From a virus: a stretch of DNA of 23,828 bases. The stretch spans positions 1 through 23,828 of IMG/VR virus record IMGVR_UViG_3300022542_000941; one strand, 5' to 3'. The position numbers were made by a program, and so were the translations under genes. This document shows positions 7,460 to 15,635 of the stretch, in pieces. Under the pieces are notes generated by a model. That model was not told where the DNA came from. It saw only the letters and a list, made by a program, of their open reading frames with translations, and made no database searches. Every line of letters starts with the position of its first letter. Within the stretch, counting starts at the first letter, position 1.

Positions 7460-7626
7460 GAAAGATAATTAAAATGATCTTTTCTGAGATTACTATGACT
7501 TATTTAATTTCTCCTAAAACTACTAATTATAGGACTTATAATAATGTTGATAAAAAGATAATAGTGAGTGATCAAAATCTAAATAAAAAACCAATAAATA
7601 ATCCAATACCAGAAAGGAGTTATTAA
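7456..7626 (+). CDS. Small basic protein, unknown function
   Basis: A 56-residue frame whose ATG at 7456 overlaps the previous stop (ATGA); an in-frame GTG at 7444 is possible, but the AAGGTGG site at 7441-7447 and the overlap favour 7456. The N-terminal 20 residues are amphipathic and basic, and the C-terminal part is rich in Asn, Lys and Pro. It ends where the helicase gene begins (TAATG). No domain is recognised. It could be a peripheral membrane partner of the two upstream proteins. Confidence 0.55.
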   Translation: MRKIIKMIFSEITMTYLISPKTTNYRTYNNVDKKIIVSDQNLNKKPINNPIPERSY

Positions 7627-8882
7627 TGAAATTAAGTAAAAATCAAGAAAGAGCCATGAAGCTCTCGTTAAATGATAAAATAGCGACACTGTTTGTCACT
7701 GGCCCGGGTGGTACAGGTAAAAGTGAGATCATCAAAAGATTGGTAAATAAGCTTGATCCAAATCAGTTTGTTTTATTAGCTCCAACTCAATCAGCAGCTT
7801 TGAATATTGGTGGACAAACTATGCACTCATTTTTCAAAGTCAAACCAACTATAAATATTGAAGCTGACAAAGAAGAAGATGTTATCAGTTTTTTTCTCGA
7901 TGAAGTTGATACAGATAACGCTGACGGTAAGATAATAATTATCGACGAAGCTTCTATGTTAGGTGAGAAAATGCTAAATGGCATTCTCAGTAGAATTAAG
8001 CCTAAAAAACTTATTCTTTTTGGTGATCCTGAGCAATTAAAACCGATCAAAGATAGTGAGGTTGATTGGTCAGACTTTTGTGATGTAACTGTTTACCTGG
8101 ATCATAATTATCGAGTGCATAATGAAGACCTTAGATCGATCATGGATCACTTTAGAAAGACTGAAGAACTTTTACCAATTGTTAATACAGTTGGTGAGAT
8201 TAAAGAGCTTAGATACGATCCTAATACAACGTACATGGCACATACAAATTCTACTCTGAGTAAGATGCAAAAACATCTACTTGGTTATAGTCATGCCAAA
8301 TTAGGTGATACACTTTTGACATTTGGTGGCTGCGATGATAGTATTCAAAAAAAGATCATTGTAAGAGGTAGTGAAAGGACCACAGGATACTTTAATAATA
8401 ATGATCTTATAGTTGTTAAATCTGAACCAAGATTGATCGAAGAGGGACTTTGGTCATGTAATGTAATTATTCTTGAAGATCATGAGAAAAACAAAGACTC
8501 GATCCATATTAATAAGTTTCGTAAAATACCTCAAGTCATTATAGGTAATTATACTCGTTATAAATCAATTTTAAAAAGGAGGTTTAAATCAGCACAAGAC
8601 TATCAGTCAAAAATGAAAAGTAAGTATCGAACCAATGACACAGCTTATATGAAAAGAAGCCTAAGTAATGAAGAAGATCGTCGGCTCAGAAAACTCTGGG
8701 TAAACTACTTTAATTTAAAGAATTCACCTTATGCCAGACATCACCAATTTAGAACTACTTATAAAGCTCAAGGAAAGGCTTTTGATAGTGTAGTAATAGA
8801 TTGGGACGACTTACCATCTAAAGACCATAAAGAAGTGGCTATGGGAAGAGCGATTAATAATTTAACTTTAATTACTGTTTAA
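7626..8882 (+). CDS. SF1B DNA helicase (Dda/RecD/Pif1-like)
   Basis: A 418-residue helicase with the full superfamily 1 motif set in order: Walker A GPGGTGKS (26-33), motif Ia-like APTQSAA, Walker B IIIDEAS (about 104-110), motif III FGDPEQLKP (about 133-141), motif V in TYKAQGKAFDSVVID near residue 380 and a C-terminal AMGRA that corresponds to the usual ALSRA of motif VI. The size is close to T4 Dda (439 residues). Such helicases translocate 5' to 3' on ssDNA and act in origin firing, fork restart or recombination. The gene follows the small membrane-protein genes with a TAATG overlap and an AAAGGAG site upstream. Confidence 0.88.
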   Translation: MKLSKNQERAMKLSLNDKIATLFVTGPGGTGKSEIIKRLVNKLDPNQFVLLAPTQSAALNIGGQTMHSFFKVKPTINIEADKEEDVISFFLDEVDTDNADGKIIIIDEASMLGEKMLNGILSRIKPKKLILFGDPEQLKPIKDSEVDWSDFCDVTVYLDHNYRVHNEDLRSIMDHFRKTEELLPIVNTVGEIKELRYDPNTTYMAHTNSTLSKMQKHLLGYSHAKLGDTLLTFGGCDDSIQKKIIVRGSERTTGYFNNNDLIVVKSEPRLIEEGLWSCNVIILEDHEKNKDSIHINKFRKIPQVIIGNYTRYKSILKRRFKSAQDYQSKMKSKYRTNDTAYMKRSLSNEEDRRLRKLWVNYFNLKNSPYARHHQFRTTYKAQGKAFDSVVIDWDDLPSKDHKEVAMGRAINNLTLITV

Positions 8883-8910
8883 TGATAGCTTAATGTAAAT
8901 ATAGTATAAT
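8878..8910 (+). promoter_or_regulatory. Tandem-heptamer promoter for the recombination/polymerase block
   Basis: TTTAATG (8878-8884), which includes the helicase stop codon, 4 bases, CTTAATG (8889-8895), 9 bases, then a perfect TATAAT (8905-8910), 38 bp before the ATG at 8949. The gap is one base shorter than at the other sites unless the box is read one base later. Confidence 0.75.
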
Positions 8911-8948
8911 AACTATGTTATAAAAATTAAAACAAAAAGGATAAAACG

Positions 8949-9305
8949 ATGAAAGTAATACTTACAATCGAAAACCACGAGGATGCAGTTGCTGCACAGA
9001 AAATGCTTGGAGCTTATTTAGGAAAAGAAGTTTCAAAATCTGCAGCTAAGAAAACTACAACTAAAAGATTAACAACTAAAGAGCCAGAAGCTAAAGAGCC
9101 AGAAGTTGAAAAATCAGAAGCTAAAGAACCTGAAACTAAAACTGAAAGTATTGATCTCGCTGAACTTACAAAAATCGCAAAAGCTGCAGTAGCAAAGACT
9201 GATAGAGCTATTGTAAAAGATGTGATTAGTGCTTATGGTGCAAAGTTATCAGAAGTTGATACTAATGATTATGAAGCACTTTCAGAAGAGTTAAAGGCTC
9301 TATAA
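8949..9305 (+). CDS. Two-domain hypothetical phage protein with KEPE-repeat linker
   Basis: A 118-residue protein with three zones. Residues 1-30 look like a small beta-alpha unit (MKVILTIENHEDAVAAQKML). Residues about 31-65 are a low-complexity charged linker with imperfect KEPEA/KEPEV/KEPET repeats, seen also at DNA level. Residues about 70-118 form a compact helical domain ending in ISAYGAKLSEVDTNDYEAL. That C-terminal pattern (YGAxKLSEV.. then a Tyr-Glu-Ala-Leu helix) is one I recall from small phage proteins next to DUF2800/DUF2815 genes. Its stop overlaps the start of the DUF2800 gene (TAATG). The function is unknown; a replication or recombination accessory role is inferred from position. 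Confidence 0.75.
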   Translation: MKVILTIENHEDAVAAQKMLGAYLGKEVSKSAAKKTTTKRLTTKEPEAKEPEVEKSEAKEPETKTESIDLAELTKIAKAAVAKTDRAIVKDVISAYGAKLSEVDTNDYEALSEELKAL

Positions 9306-10501
9306 TGCCAGGAGCTCATGCAAAGCTGAGTCCTTCTGGATCGAGTCGATGGCTTAATTGCCCCGGCTCAGTAAGGATGACAGCAAATCTTGAAAATAAA
9401 TCTGGTGATGCTGCCTTTAGAGGTACAGTAATCCACCAAGCCGGTGAAAATATTCTTCTTGGCGAAGAGTGCCATGCTGGTATAAGTATCACTATTGAAG
9501 GTGAGTCTAAAGCTGAATGGTTGGCTAAGGATATGTTTGAAGAAGCCGACTTTTATGCTAAGTATGTTATGGACCTTGCTAATCGATGTCCAAATTCAGA
9601 AATGATCGCAGAAATGAAAATAGATCTCACAGATATTGCTGATGAAACCTTTGGCCACTCAGACGCTATTGTAATTGAAAACGGTAATTTACATATTATT
9701 GATCTTAAGACTGGTGCTGGATTAGTTTCAGCCAAAGATAATTCTCAACTGATGTTATACGGTCATGGTGCTTTTAAAGAGTTAGAAATGTTTCACGATA
9801 TTGAGAATATTGTTTTCCATATTGTACAAAACAATTCCAAAACAGGCTCTGATAAGTCTAACTCTCATACTATTATAATTGATGAGTTAATCGACTGGAT
9901 CGATGAAATCGTTAAACCTGCAGCTAAAATGGCTTTGACAGAGGATGCTATATGTGTACCTGGTGACAGTCAGTGTCAATGGTGTCAGGCAGCTTCATTC
10001 TGTCCAGCACTTATGGATCAAGTTGAAGATATGTTTGATGAGCTTACCGAAAATCACCAAAATGAGAATATCAAACATATCGGCGAAGTAGTACCTTTGG
10101 AAAAAGCCCTTAATTTCTATAAGTCAGTTAGTCTCATAACTACTTGGATGAAGGCTATTGAAAACCGTATATTTGATAAGCTTGAACTTGGTGAAGATAT
10201 CCCTGGTTACAAGTTGGTAAAAAAGATTAAGCATAAAAAATGGACTGATGAAAGTGAAGCTTATGAGAAATTGAAATCATGGGAAAAGCTTGATGATATT
10301 GCTCCCCGTAAATTGGTAACACCAAACCAAGCTGAAAAGATCTTAGGTAAAATGACAGCACCCAAAACAAAGAAATTCAATGATCTTTGGATAAGACCTC
10401 AAGGAGAATTAACAATAGCTCTTGAGTCAGATAAGCGACCGGCTGAAAAACCAGTCATAGAAGAATTTGATATCATCGATGATGATAATGATGATCTCTA
10501 A
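9305..10501 (+). CDS. DUF2800 family Cas4/RecB-like nuclease with Fe-S cluster cysteines
   Basis: A 398-residue protein beginning with the signature HAKLSPSGSSRWLNCPGS of DUF2800. Catalytic features of the PD-(D/E)XK fold are visible: His in RGTVIHQAGE (about 45), Asp in FGHSDA (about 119), and DLKTGAG (about 131) as the D..(D/E)xK core, followed by the conserved Gln in SQLMLYG. Four cysteines, one near the N-terminus (NCPG) and three in CQWCQAASFC near 223-232, match the split 4Fe-4S cluster of Cas4/AddB-type nucleases. These enzymes process DNA ends in phage recombination or replication. The gene is followed by DUF2815 and DNA polymerase genes, an arrangement common in tailed phages. Confidence 0.9.
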   Translation: MPGAHAKLSPSGSSRWLNCPGSVRMTANLENKSGDAAFRGTVIHQAGENILLGEECHAGISITIEGESKAEWLAKDMFEEADFYAKYVMDLANRCPNSEMIAEMKIDLTDIADETFGHSDAIVIENGNLHIIDLKTGAGLVSAKDNSQLMLYGHGAFKELEMFHDIENIVFHIVQNNSKTGSDKSNSHTIIIDELIDWIDEIVKPAAKMALTEDAICVPGDSQCQWCQAASFCPALMDQVEDMFDELTENHQNENIKHIGEVVPLEKALNFYKSVSLITTWMKAIENRIFDKLELGEDIPGYKLVKKIKHKKWTDESEAYEKLKSWEKLDDIAPRKLVTPNQAEKILGKMTAPKTKKFNDLWIRPQGELTIALESDKRPAEKPVIEEFDIIDDDNDDL

Positions 10502-10680
10502 ATAATATATTTGGTCCCTGTCTACGGTAGGTGAATATGAAGTATAGATACTGAGTAGGGTGTATAGGATAAAAAGTAATTATTTATCTGAACTACAACT
10601 TGAAAGGTTACCATTGGATGGCTTCCTCCAACGACAAACCAAATATAAAGATAAAACGACAAAATCTAAAAGGATATAAA
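10502..10680 (+). other. Non-coding gap before the DUF2815 gene
   Basis: About 180 bases without a convincing gene. A 26-codon in-frame extension of the next gene is open here, but it lacks a ribosome site and is not conserved in feel. A small stem TTGGA/TCCAA (about 10613-10630) and a CCCT/AGGG pairing across 10516-10560 are visible but weak. No tandem-heptamer promoter occurs. It may be a processed leader; I see no clear function. Confidence 0.5.
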
Positions 10681-11205
10681 ATGTCAAAAGTTACAATTCC
10701 AAAAGCAAGATTAAGTTTTCCAAGTTTATTTCAAAAAAGTGTATTTGAAGGTAAAGAAGGCAAATATGAAGCTACTCTACTTTTTCCAAAGACTGACACC
10801 AAAACGTATGACAAAGTTATAGCAGCGATCAATGAATGTAAAACTACTGCAAAAATCAAAGTCGCAAATTCAAAGCTATGTATTCAAGATGGTGATGAGA
10901 TCTATGATGAAAAAGAGTATGATGGTTATCAAGGTATGTGGGCGGTTAAAGCTGCAAACAGTAAAAGACCTACACTCCTAACTGGACAAAAAGAACCGAT
11001 CGTTGAAGAGGATGAGATACTCTATGCTGGTTGTTTCGTAAATGCCATTATTGATCCCTGGGCTCAAGATAACAATTGGGGTAAACGTATCAACGCAAAC
11101 CTTCTAGGTATTCAGTTTGTTAAAGATGGCGAATCATTTGGTGATGCTACTGTAGCAGAAGCTGATGACTTCGATGAAGTATCTGAAGAAGATGAAGATC
11201 TTTAG
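10681..11205 (+). CDS. DUF2815 family, probable single-stranded DNA-binding protein
   Basis: A 174-residue protein. The start at 10681 is chosen because of the strong AAAAGGATATAAA site and because the family begins directly with the conserved KVTIPKARLSFPSLF segment. The body is beta-rich with aromatic residues (QGMWAVKAAN, NNWGKRINANLLGIQF) that suit an OB-fold-like ssDNA-binding protein. The last 25 residues are strongly acidic and end in EEDEDL, as in bacterial and phage SSBs, where an acidic tail recruits partners. DUF2815 proteins sit next to DUF2800 nucleases and DNA polymerases in many phages. The SSB role is a family-level expectation, not shown by sequence. Confidence 0.82.
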   Translation: MSKVTIPKARLSFPSLFQKSVFEGKEGKYEATLLFPKTDTKTYDKVIAAINECKTTAKIKVANSKLCIQDGDEIYDEKEYDGYQGMWAVKAANSKRPTLLTGQKEPIVEEDEILYAGCFVNAIIDPWAQDNNWGKRINANLLGIQFVKDGESFGDATVAEADDFDEVSEEDEDL

Positions 11206-11212
11206 TTGATTG

Positions 11213-11235
11213 TAGTCTGTCTTTTTGGCAGGCTA
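11213..11235 (+). promoter_or_regulatory. Hairpin after the DUF2815 gene
   Basis: A 9-bp stem (11213-11221 with 11227-11235, two G-T pairs) around a TTTTT loop lies 8 bases after the stop codon. There is no T run after the stem, so it is not a standard terminator. An RNA-processing or stability element is more likely. The next ATG is 28 bases downstream. Confidence 0.45.
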
Positions 11236-11262
11236 TTATGAGTTAAAAATTAAAAGGATAAA

Positions 11263-11466
11263 ATGATGGATAAAAATATAAACTTAAAACCTAATCAGAT
11301 CAGTCTGGTCTTACTTGTAGCTAATGGAGCTTATGCTTCACATTATGGTTTCTCGATCGAAGATTGGCTAAAGGTTAAAGATCTTGTAAGAAAAACCCAA
11401 AACTTCATTGAACTTAATAAAAAATTAGACAAACTTCCAAAAATAGCTACTTGGTCAAAAGTATGA
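11263..11466 (+). CDS. Small hypothetical protein upstream of DNA polymerase
   Basis: A 67-residue, Lys/Leu-rich frame with a clear AAAAGGATAAA site; two ATGs in a row (11263 and 11266) could start it. The sequence is predicted helical (LKPNQISLVLLVANGAY, then EDWLKVKDLVRKTQNFIEL). Its stop overlaps the DNA polymerase ATG by four bases, so it is probably co-translated with the polymerase and may be an accessory factor. No family is recognised and no cysteines are present. Confidence 0.65.
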   Translation: MMDKNINLKPNQISLVLLVANGAYASHYGFSIEDWLKVKDLVRKTQNFIELNKKLDKLPKIATWSKV

Positions 11467-13289
11467 AACATTTTATCGCTAGGAAGACTCTTGTTACTTG
11501 TGATATAGAAGCTTCTCCAAATGCGTTCCTCATTGGCTTTAAAGGTGTTGAGTCAGGCAAAGTACTGCAAATGAGTTTAAGAGGCGAAAATGCCCGCTTT
11601 ACGATCGAACAAAGAAAGAAATTGAGAGGTACACTATTAAAACATGGTCACGTTACTTTCGGGGGTGTAAAATTTGATATGCCAGTGATCTTAAAATCGT
11701 TAATGGGAGCTTCTGTTTCTGAATTGAAAAAGATGAGTTCGACTATGATCGAAAAGAATATGCCAGGCTGGTTAGCTATGAAGCAATTTGATGTTGAACA
11801 TGTACCAGGTATTGTTCATATCGATCTCTTTGAACCTGCACCAGGTGTCATGGTATCTTTGAAAATGTATGGAGCGAGACTTCATTCTGATAGGCTTCAA
11901 GATCTACCTTACGAACACGATAAATATTTAACTGAAGAAGAATTTAAAATCTGGGCAAAATATAATATCAACGATCTTGATACAACTGAAGATCTATATA
12001 ATGAAATAAAAGATGCTATCGATCTACGGTATGCTATGAGTGATAAATACCAAATGGACTTGATGTCAAAAGGGGATGCTCAGATCGCTGAAGCTATTAT
12101 GATACAAGAAATCGCAAAGAGCGGTGTAAGAATTAAAAAAGCTTCACTAAAATCTAATCACACTTTCAAATATAAAGCTCCTGATTGTGTAAGCTTTGTT
12201 AGAGAAGATCTTAAGCAATTATTAATTAATGTTCAAAATGAGGATTTTACCTTGGATAAAAGTGGTAAACCAAAACTTCCAAAATGGCTATCAAAACCTA
12301 TTCAAATTGGTGAAACAAAATATAAATTTGGTCTTGGTGGTATACATTCACAAGAAAAGAAATTAGTATTTGAGTCAGATGATCAATACGTTATACGAAC
12401 TGCAGATGTTGGATCATATTATCCTTCAGAAATCATCGAATATGAATACTATCCTTCAAATATTGGTAAAATTTTCTTAGATATTTATACAGCCTTTTAT
12501 TGGGCCAGGAATCATCCCGTAACCGGATCAAAAGCTCTTGGTAAAAAAACTGAGAGTGATTCAACAAAATTAACCCTTAATGGTTTATTTGGAAAATTTG
12601 GATCAAAATGGTCAAAAGTATATGCTCCAGAATTGATGATCCAGGTAACATTAACTGGTCAACTTCTTTTGGTTATGCTCATTGAACAACTAGAGCTTGC
12701 AGGAGTGACTGTTTTAAGCTCAAATACCGATGGTATAGAGTATGTATGCAAAAGATCCCAAGTAGCTAAAATAGAGGCCATTATATATGATTGGGAGCTG
12801 GAAACAGGTATGACAATGGATCACGCTGAGTATGTAGCTTTGTATGCTCGTGATGTCAACAACTATGTAGCCATATATCCTGGTTATACAAAATCAAAAG
12901 GTGCTTATGGTGATCCTACTCCTAAAAAGAATGCCGAATATTATATTGTATTTGATGCGATTAAGAAATATCTTTTAGATAAAACACCACTTGAAGAAAC
13001 GATCAGAGCTTGTGAAGATGTAAGAGAATTCATTATTTGTCGAAATGTTACAGGTGGCGGAATATGGAAAGAAGAATATCTTGGTAAAGTTGTACGCTGG
13101 TATTATTCTACTCACGGTGAAAAGATCGTATCCAAAAAGAATGGTAACAAAGTAGCAAAAAGTGATAATGCTAGACCGATTATGGATTTACCTTTTGATA
13201 ATGAAATTCCTGGCGATTTAGATATTGATTATTATATTGATTTGGCAATTGGTCACTTAAAAGATTTAGGAGTAGATTATGTTTCATAG
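11463..13289 (+). CDS. Family B DNA polymerase with 3'-5' exonuclease domain
   Basis: A 608-residue replicative polymerase, compact for family B. The exonuclease domain shows Exo I CDIEAS (Asp14, Glu16), Exo II FGGVKFDMP (about 72-80) and Exo III YNINDLDTT (about 167). The polymerase domain shows motif A ADVGSYYPSEI (in place of DxxSLYPS), motif B KLTLNGLFGKFG and motif C SNTDGIEY. Motif C has Asn where YGDTDS enzymes have the first Asp, but the catalytic second Asp is kept. The start is set at 11463 because of the ATGA overlap with the previous gene; an in-frame ATG at 11451 lies inside that gene. The C-terminal region is the likely thumb. It probably replicates the phage genome. Confidence 0.9.
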   Translation: MKHFIARKTLVTCDIEASPNAFLIGFKGVESGKVLQMSLRGENARFTIEQRKKLRGTLLKHGHVTFGGVKFDMPVILKSLMGASVSELKKMSSTMIEKNMPGWLAMKQFDVEHVPGIVHIDLFEPAPGVMVSLKMYGARLHSDRLQDLPYEHDKYLTEEEFKIWAKYNINDLDTTEDLYNEIKDAIDLRYAMSDKYQMDLMSKGDAQIAEAIMIQEIAKSGVRIKKASLKSNHTFKYKAPDCVSFVREDLKQLLINVQNEDFTLDKSGKPKLPKWLSKPIQIGETKYKFGLGGIHSQEKKLVFESDDQYVIRTADVGSYYPSEIIEYEYYPSNIGKIFLDIYTAFYWARNHPVTGSKALGKKTESDSTKLTLNGLFGKFGSKWSKVYAPELMIQVTLTGQLLLVMLIEQLELAGVTVLSSNTDGIEYVCKRSQVAKIEAIIYDWELETGMTMDHAEYVALYARDVNNYVAIYPGYTKSKGAYGDPTPKKNAEYYIVFDAIKKYLLDKTPLEETIRACEDVREFIICRNVTGGGIWKEEYLGKVVRWYYSTHGEKIVSKKNGNKVAKSDNARPIMDLPFDNEIPGDLDIDYYIDLAIGHLKDLGVDYVS

Positions 13290-14604
13290 AGATGATCATA
13301 GACCTTATCAAATCAAAGGTGTTCAGTTCATAAAGGATCACAAAGGTTCAGCTTTATTCCTCGATATGGGTTTAGGTAAAACAACAATTACCCTAACAAC
13401 AATATTAGATCTTCTTAATGACTTTGAAGTTATTAAGCCGATTATAGTTGCACCACTAAGAGTGGCGAATACAGTTTGGCATAATGAGTCTGATGACTGG
13501 TCTCACCTTGAAGAGTTGGGTTTCTCGATCATCACAGGTGATGTTAAAACAAGACTTGCAGCTTTGGATAAAAAAGCTGATATTTATGTTATCAACAGAG
13601 AGAATATTCCTTGGCTTGTAGATTACTATAAGAGCAAGTGGCCTTTTGATCTATTAGCTATTGATGAAAGTACCTCATTTAAAAATCCTACATCGAAAAG
13701 ATTTAGAGCTTTGAAAAAAGTCTTAAAGTATATTAACAAAAGAATGATCCTCACGGGGACACCCTCACCAAACGGCTATATGGATCTATGGTCTCAGATC
13801 TATATACTCGACGAAGGTAAAAGATTGGGTAAAAATATTACTAGATTTAGAAACACTTATTTTGATAAAGACTTTATGGGTTTCAACTATACTCTCAAAG
13901 AAGGATCAGCTGAACGCATACAAGAAAAAATCAAAGATATTGTTTATCATGTACCAACAGAAGGTAATGTTAATCTACCCGAGGTAGTTTCATCTGTTAT
14001 CGATACACCTCTTACACCTAAACTATTGAAACAATACAAAAATTTTGAAGAAGATATGATCATGAGTATGGAAGGTGAGAATATCACTGCTATGTCAGCC
14101 GCAACACTATCAAATAAGCTCTTACAGTTCTCCTCTGGGGCAATATATGATGAAGAGAGTAATGTACACCATATACACGATTTAAAATTTGATACACTTG
14201 ATGAAGTGATAGAAGAAAACCCAAACGATAATATGCTGATAGCTTATAATTTTAAACACGAATTAGATAGACTTAAGAAGCGATACCCTGAAGCAGTTGT
14301 TTTGAGTAAAGAGGGATCAGAAGTCAAGACCTGGAATGAAGGTAAGATCAAGATGATGTTAGTCCATCCAGCTTCTGCTGGTCATGGCCTAAATCTTCAG
14401 CACGGGGGTTGCTTATTGGTCTGGTTAGGTTTTACTTGGAGCTTAGAGAACTATCAGCAGCTTAATAAAAGGTTACATCGATCGGGTCAAAAGAATACTG
14501 TAAGACTTATCCATCTCGCTATTGGTGATGTAGAATATAGACTGATGAGATCTTTAGCCAAAAAAGATGTAACACAATCTGAATTATTGGAGGCACTAAA
14601 ATGA
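13279..14604 (+). CDS. SNF2-like DNA helicase / translocase
   Basis: A 441-residue superfamily 2 ATPase that starts inside the end of the polymerase gene (11-base overlap). RecA-like domain 1 carries the Q-motif region RPYQIKGVQF (8-17), Walker A MGLGKT (30-35), Walker B IDES (about 127-130, DES in place of DEAH) and motif III LTGTPSPNG. Domain 2 carries a WLGFTWSLENYQQ segment and motif VI LNKRLHRSGQ. This is the short SNF2/RapA-like form found in phage replication modules beside VRR-NUC nucleases. Such proteins translocate on dsDNA to remodel protein-DNA complexes or forks. Confidence 0.9.
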   Translation: MFHRDDHRPYQIKGVQFIKDHKGSALFLDMGLGKTTITLTTILDLLNDFEVIKPIIVAPLRVANTVWHNESDDWSHLEELGFSIITGDVKTRLAALDKKADIYVINRENIPWLVDYYKSKWPFDLLAIDESTSFKNPTSKRFRALKKVLKYINKRMILTGTPSPNGYMDLWSQIYILDEGKRLGKNITRFRNTYFDKDFMGFNYTLKEGSAERIQEKIKDIVYHVPTEGNVNLPEVVSSVIDTPLTPKLLKQYKNFEEDMIMSMEGENITAMSAATLSNKLLQFSSGAIYDEESNVHHIHDLKFDTLDEVIEENPNDNMLIAYNFKHELDRLKKRYPEAVVLSKEGSEVKTWNEGKIKMMLVHPASAGHGLNLQHGGCLLVWLGFTWSLENYQQLNKRLHRSGQKNTVRLIHLAIGDVEYRLMRSLAKKDVTQSELLEALK

Positions 14605-15059
14605 GCGATACATTTGATCACGAAGGCGATGCTTGGGATAGTTTACTATACGATAATGATCCAGGTGGATATAACGGCTTTGATTATGATCCAAATTTCA
14701 ACCATCATGGTATGAGATATGTTTCAATAGAAGCTGAAACAGAAAAAGCTTATTTATTTGAATTATCTATTGGTAGATGCTGGATCCCGAAAAAGCTTTG
14801 CCGCGATCTCAAAAGAAATAGGAAGACTTTCAAGCTATGGGATGGCTTTACTTTAAATCCACTTAAAGAAGAAAATATCGTAGATATGTTTGATGAAGTT
14901 GAGGAAATTGAAGACTCACCTAAGATTGTAGAAACTAAAAAGAAGATCAAAAAAGTTAAAGAAAAGATCAAAGACTTTATATATAGAAAAGATGATCTCA
15001 ACTGGTTACTTGATCCCGACTTCAAATTTAAAAAAGTGAAAGTCTATAAAAACTATTAA
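14601..15059 (+). CDS. Hypothetical acidic/basic phage protein with conserved ETEKA-WIPK segment
   Basis: A 152-residue protein whose ATG overlaps the helicase stop (ATGA). The N-terminal 35 residues are rich in Asp, Gly and Asn. Residues about 42-68 contain SIEAETEKAYLFEL followed by CWIPKKL, a pattern I recall as a small beta domain in phage proteins of replication modules (ETEKA then WIPKS). A charged helical coiled region (about 98-125, Lys/Glu-rich) follows, then a short basic tail. It lies between the SNF2 helicase and VRR-NUC genes and is coupled to both. The function is unknown. Confidence 0.75.
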   Translation: MSDTFDHEGDAWDSLLYDNDPGGYNGFDYDPNFNHHGMRYVSIEAETEKAYLFELSIGRCWIPKKLCRDLKRNRKTFKLWDGFTLNPLKEENIVDMFDEVEEIEDSPKIVETKKKIKKVKEKIKDFIYRKDDLNWLLDPDFKFKKVKVYKNY

Positions 15060-15361
15060 TGAAGTCTGAAAAACAAATTCAAACTTATATTCTTAAATTC
15101 CTAAAGTCTATAAATTGTTATAGTATTAAAACAGTAGTTTCAAACCGAAAAGGTATTGTTGATATACACGGCTGCTACCAAGGATTCTACTTTGCTATAG
15201 AAGTTAAGGCTGAGAATAAAGACTTCAGGGATGTTACTAAGCTACAGCGATATGATCTCAATGCTGTGAATGACGCTAAAGGCTTTGGCTTCTTTACTAA
15301 CTCAATATCTCATTTTGATGTTATTTGGAACTTTTATATGGATAATGAGTTCTTAATGTAG
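15059..15361 (+). CDS. VRR-NUC family nuclease
   Basis: A 100-residue single-domain nuclease of the PD-(D/E)XK superfamily. The core is GIVDIHGCYQGFYFAIEVKAE (about residues 32-52): Asp35 and the EVK pair supply the D..ExK active site. TKLQRYDLNAVNDAKGFGFF then gives the conserved Gln and following helix. The length is typical of stand-alone phage VRR-NUC proteins, which cut branched DNA such as Holliday junctions or flaps. The gene starts at a TAATG overlap and ends in the promoter at 15352. The pairing with SNF2 helicase and polymerase is standard in phage replication modules. Confidence 0.88.
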   Translation: MKSEKQIQTYILKFLKSINCYSIKTVVSNRKGIVDIHGCYQGFYFAIEVKAENKDFRDVTKLQRYDLNAVNDAKGFGFFTNSISHFDVIWNFYMDNEFLM

Positions 15362-15385
15362 TCTTAATGAAAGATTAGGAATAAT
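15352..15385 (+). promoter_or_regulatory. Tandem-heptamer promoter overlapping the VRR-NUC stop
   Basis: CTTAATG (15352-15358), 4 bases, CTTAATG (15363-15369), 10 bases, then AATAAT (15380-15385), 37 bp before the ATG at 15423. The first heptamer encodes the last codons of the nuclease gene. Confidence 0.72.
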
Positions 15386-15406
15386 GCTCTTATCAAAAAT
15401 AAAATG

Positions 15407-15432
15407 ATAAAAGGAAAACAAAATGTCAAAAC
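15407..15432 (+). repeat. 26-bp leader repeat, copy 1
   Basis: An exact 26-base match to 15672-15697. It spans the ribosome site, the ATG and the first codons of the 15423 gene. The copy-to-copy distance is 265 bp. Confidence 0.9.
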
Positions 15433-15635
15433 CCGAAATTAAAAATATTGAATTATATTTTATAGGAATAATAGGTAAATATTTACTTCTTGCAAGTAAG
15501 TCAGAAAGTAAAGATGAACAAAAAATAGCTATATCTGAAGCTAAAGATATATTGGGTGGATTTCCTTTAAATACAAAAAGTAAAATAATAGATAATTTAT
15601 ATGATTATCTTAACGAACTCTTAACGAACTCTTAA
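15423..15635 (+). CDS. Small hypothetical protein in its own promoter cassette
   Basis: A 70-residue, Lys/Ile-rich, probably all-helical protein with an AAAAGGAAAAC ribosome site. Residues 8-25 form an amphipathic helix (NIELYFIGIIGKYLLLAS), followed by charged helices. The gene has its own promoter upstream and ends inside the next promoter; the last codons are made of the heptamer repeats. It begins with the same 26-bp leader as the methyltransferase gene that follows, and its first residues (MSKPE, MSKHC) therefore agree. It lies at the start of the low-GATC stretch. No family is recognised. Confidence 0.65.
   Translation: MSKPEIKNIELYFIGIIGKYLLLASKSESKDEQKIAISEAKDILGGFPLNTKSKIIDNLYDYLNELLTNS

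Noticed and set aside
7787-8050. Minus-strand frame inside the helicase gene, and similar antisense frames at 5257-5457, 9553-9735, 14750-15025, 15912-16115, 16189-16440 and 18574-18831
   Set aside because: All lie antisense to well-supported genes, have no ribosome sites and have the composition of reverse-strand shadows.
9061-9140. Tandem DNA repeat in the 118-residue protein gene as a CRISPR or minisatellite
   Set aside because: The repeats are imperfect, in frame and encode a KEPE linker; there are no spacers.
10600-10680. N-terminal extension of the DUF2815 protein
   Set aside because: The family starts at KVTIPKARLSF and a strong ribosome site precedes the ATG at 10681; the upstream part has none.
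10502-10680. Possible tRNA or riboswitch in the gap before the DUF2815 gene
   Set aside because: No cloverleaf with a GGTTC-type T-loop, and only weak short stems could be drawn.
11213-11235. Rho-independent terminator after the DUF2815 gene
   Set aside because: The stem is real, but the T run is in the loop and no T tract follows the stem.
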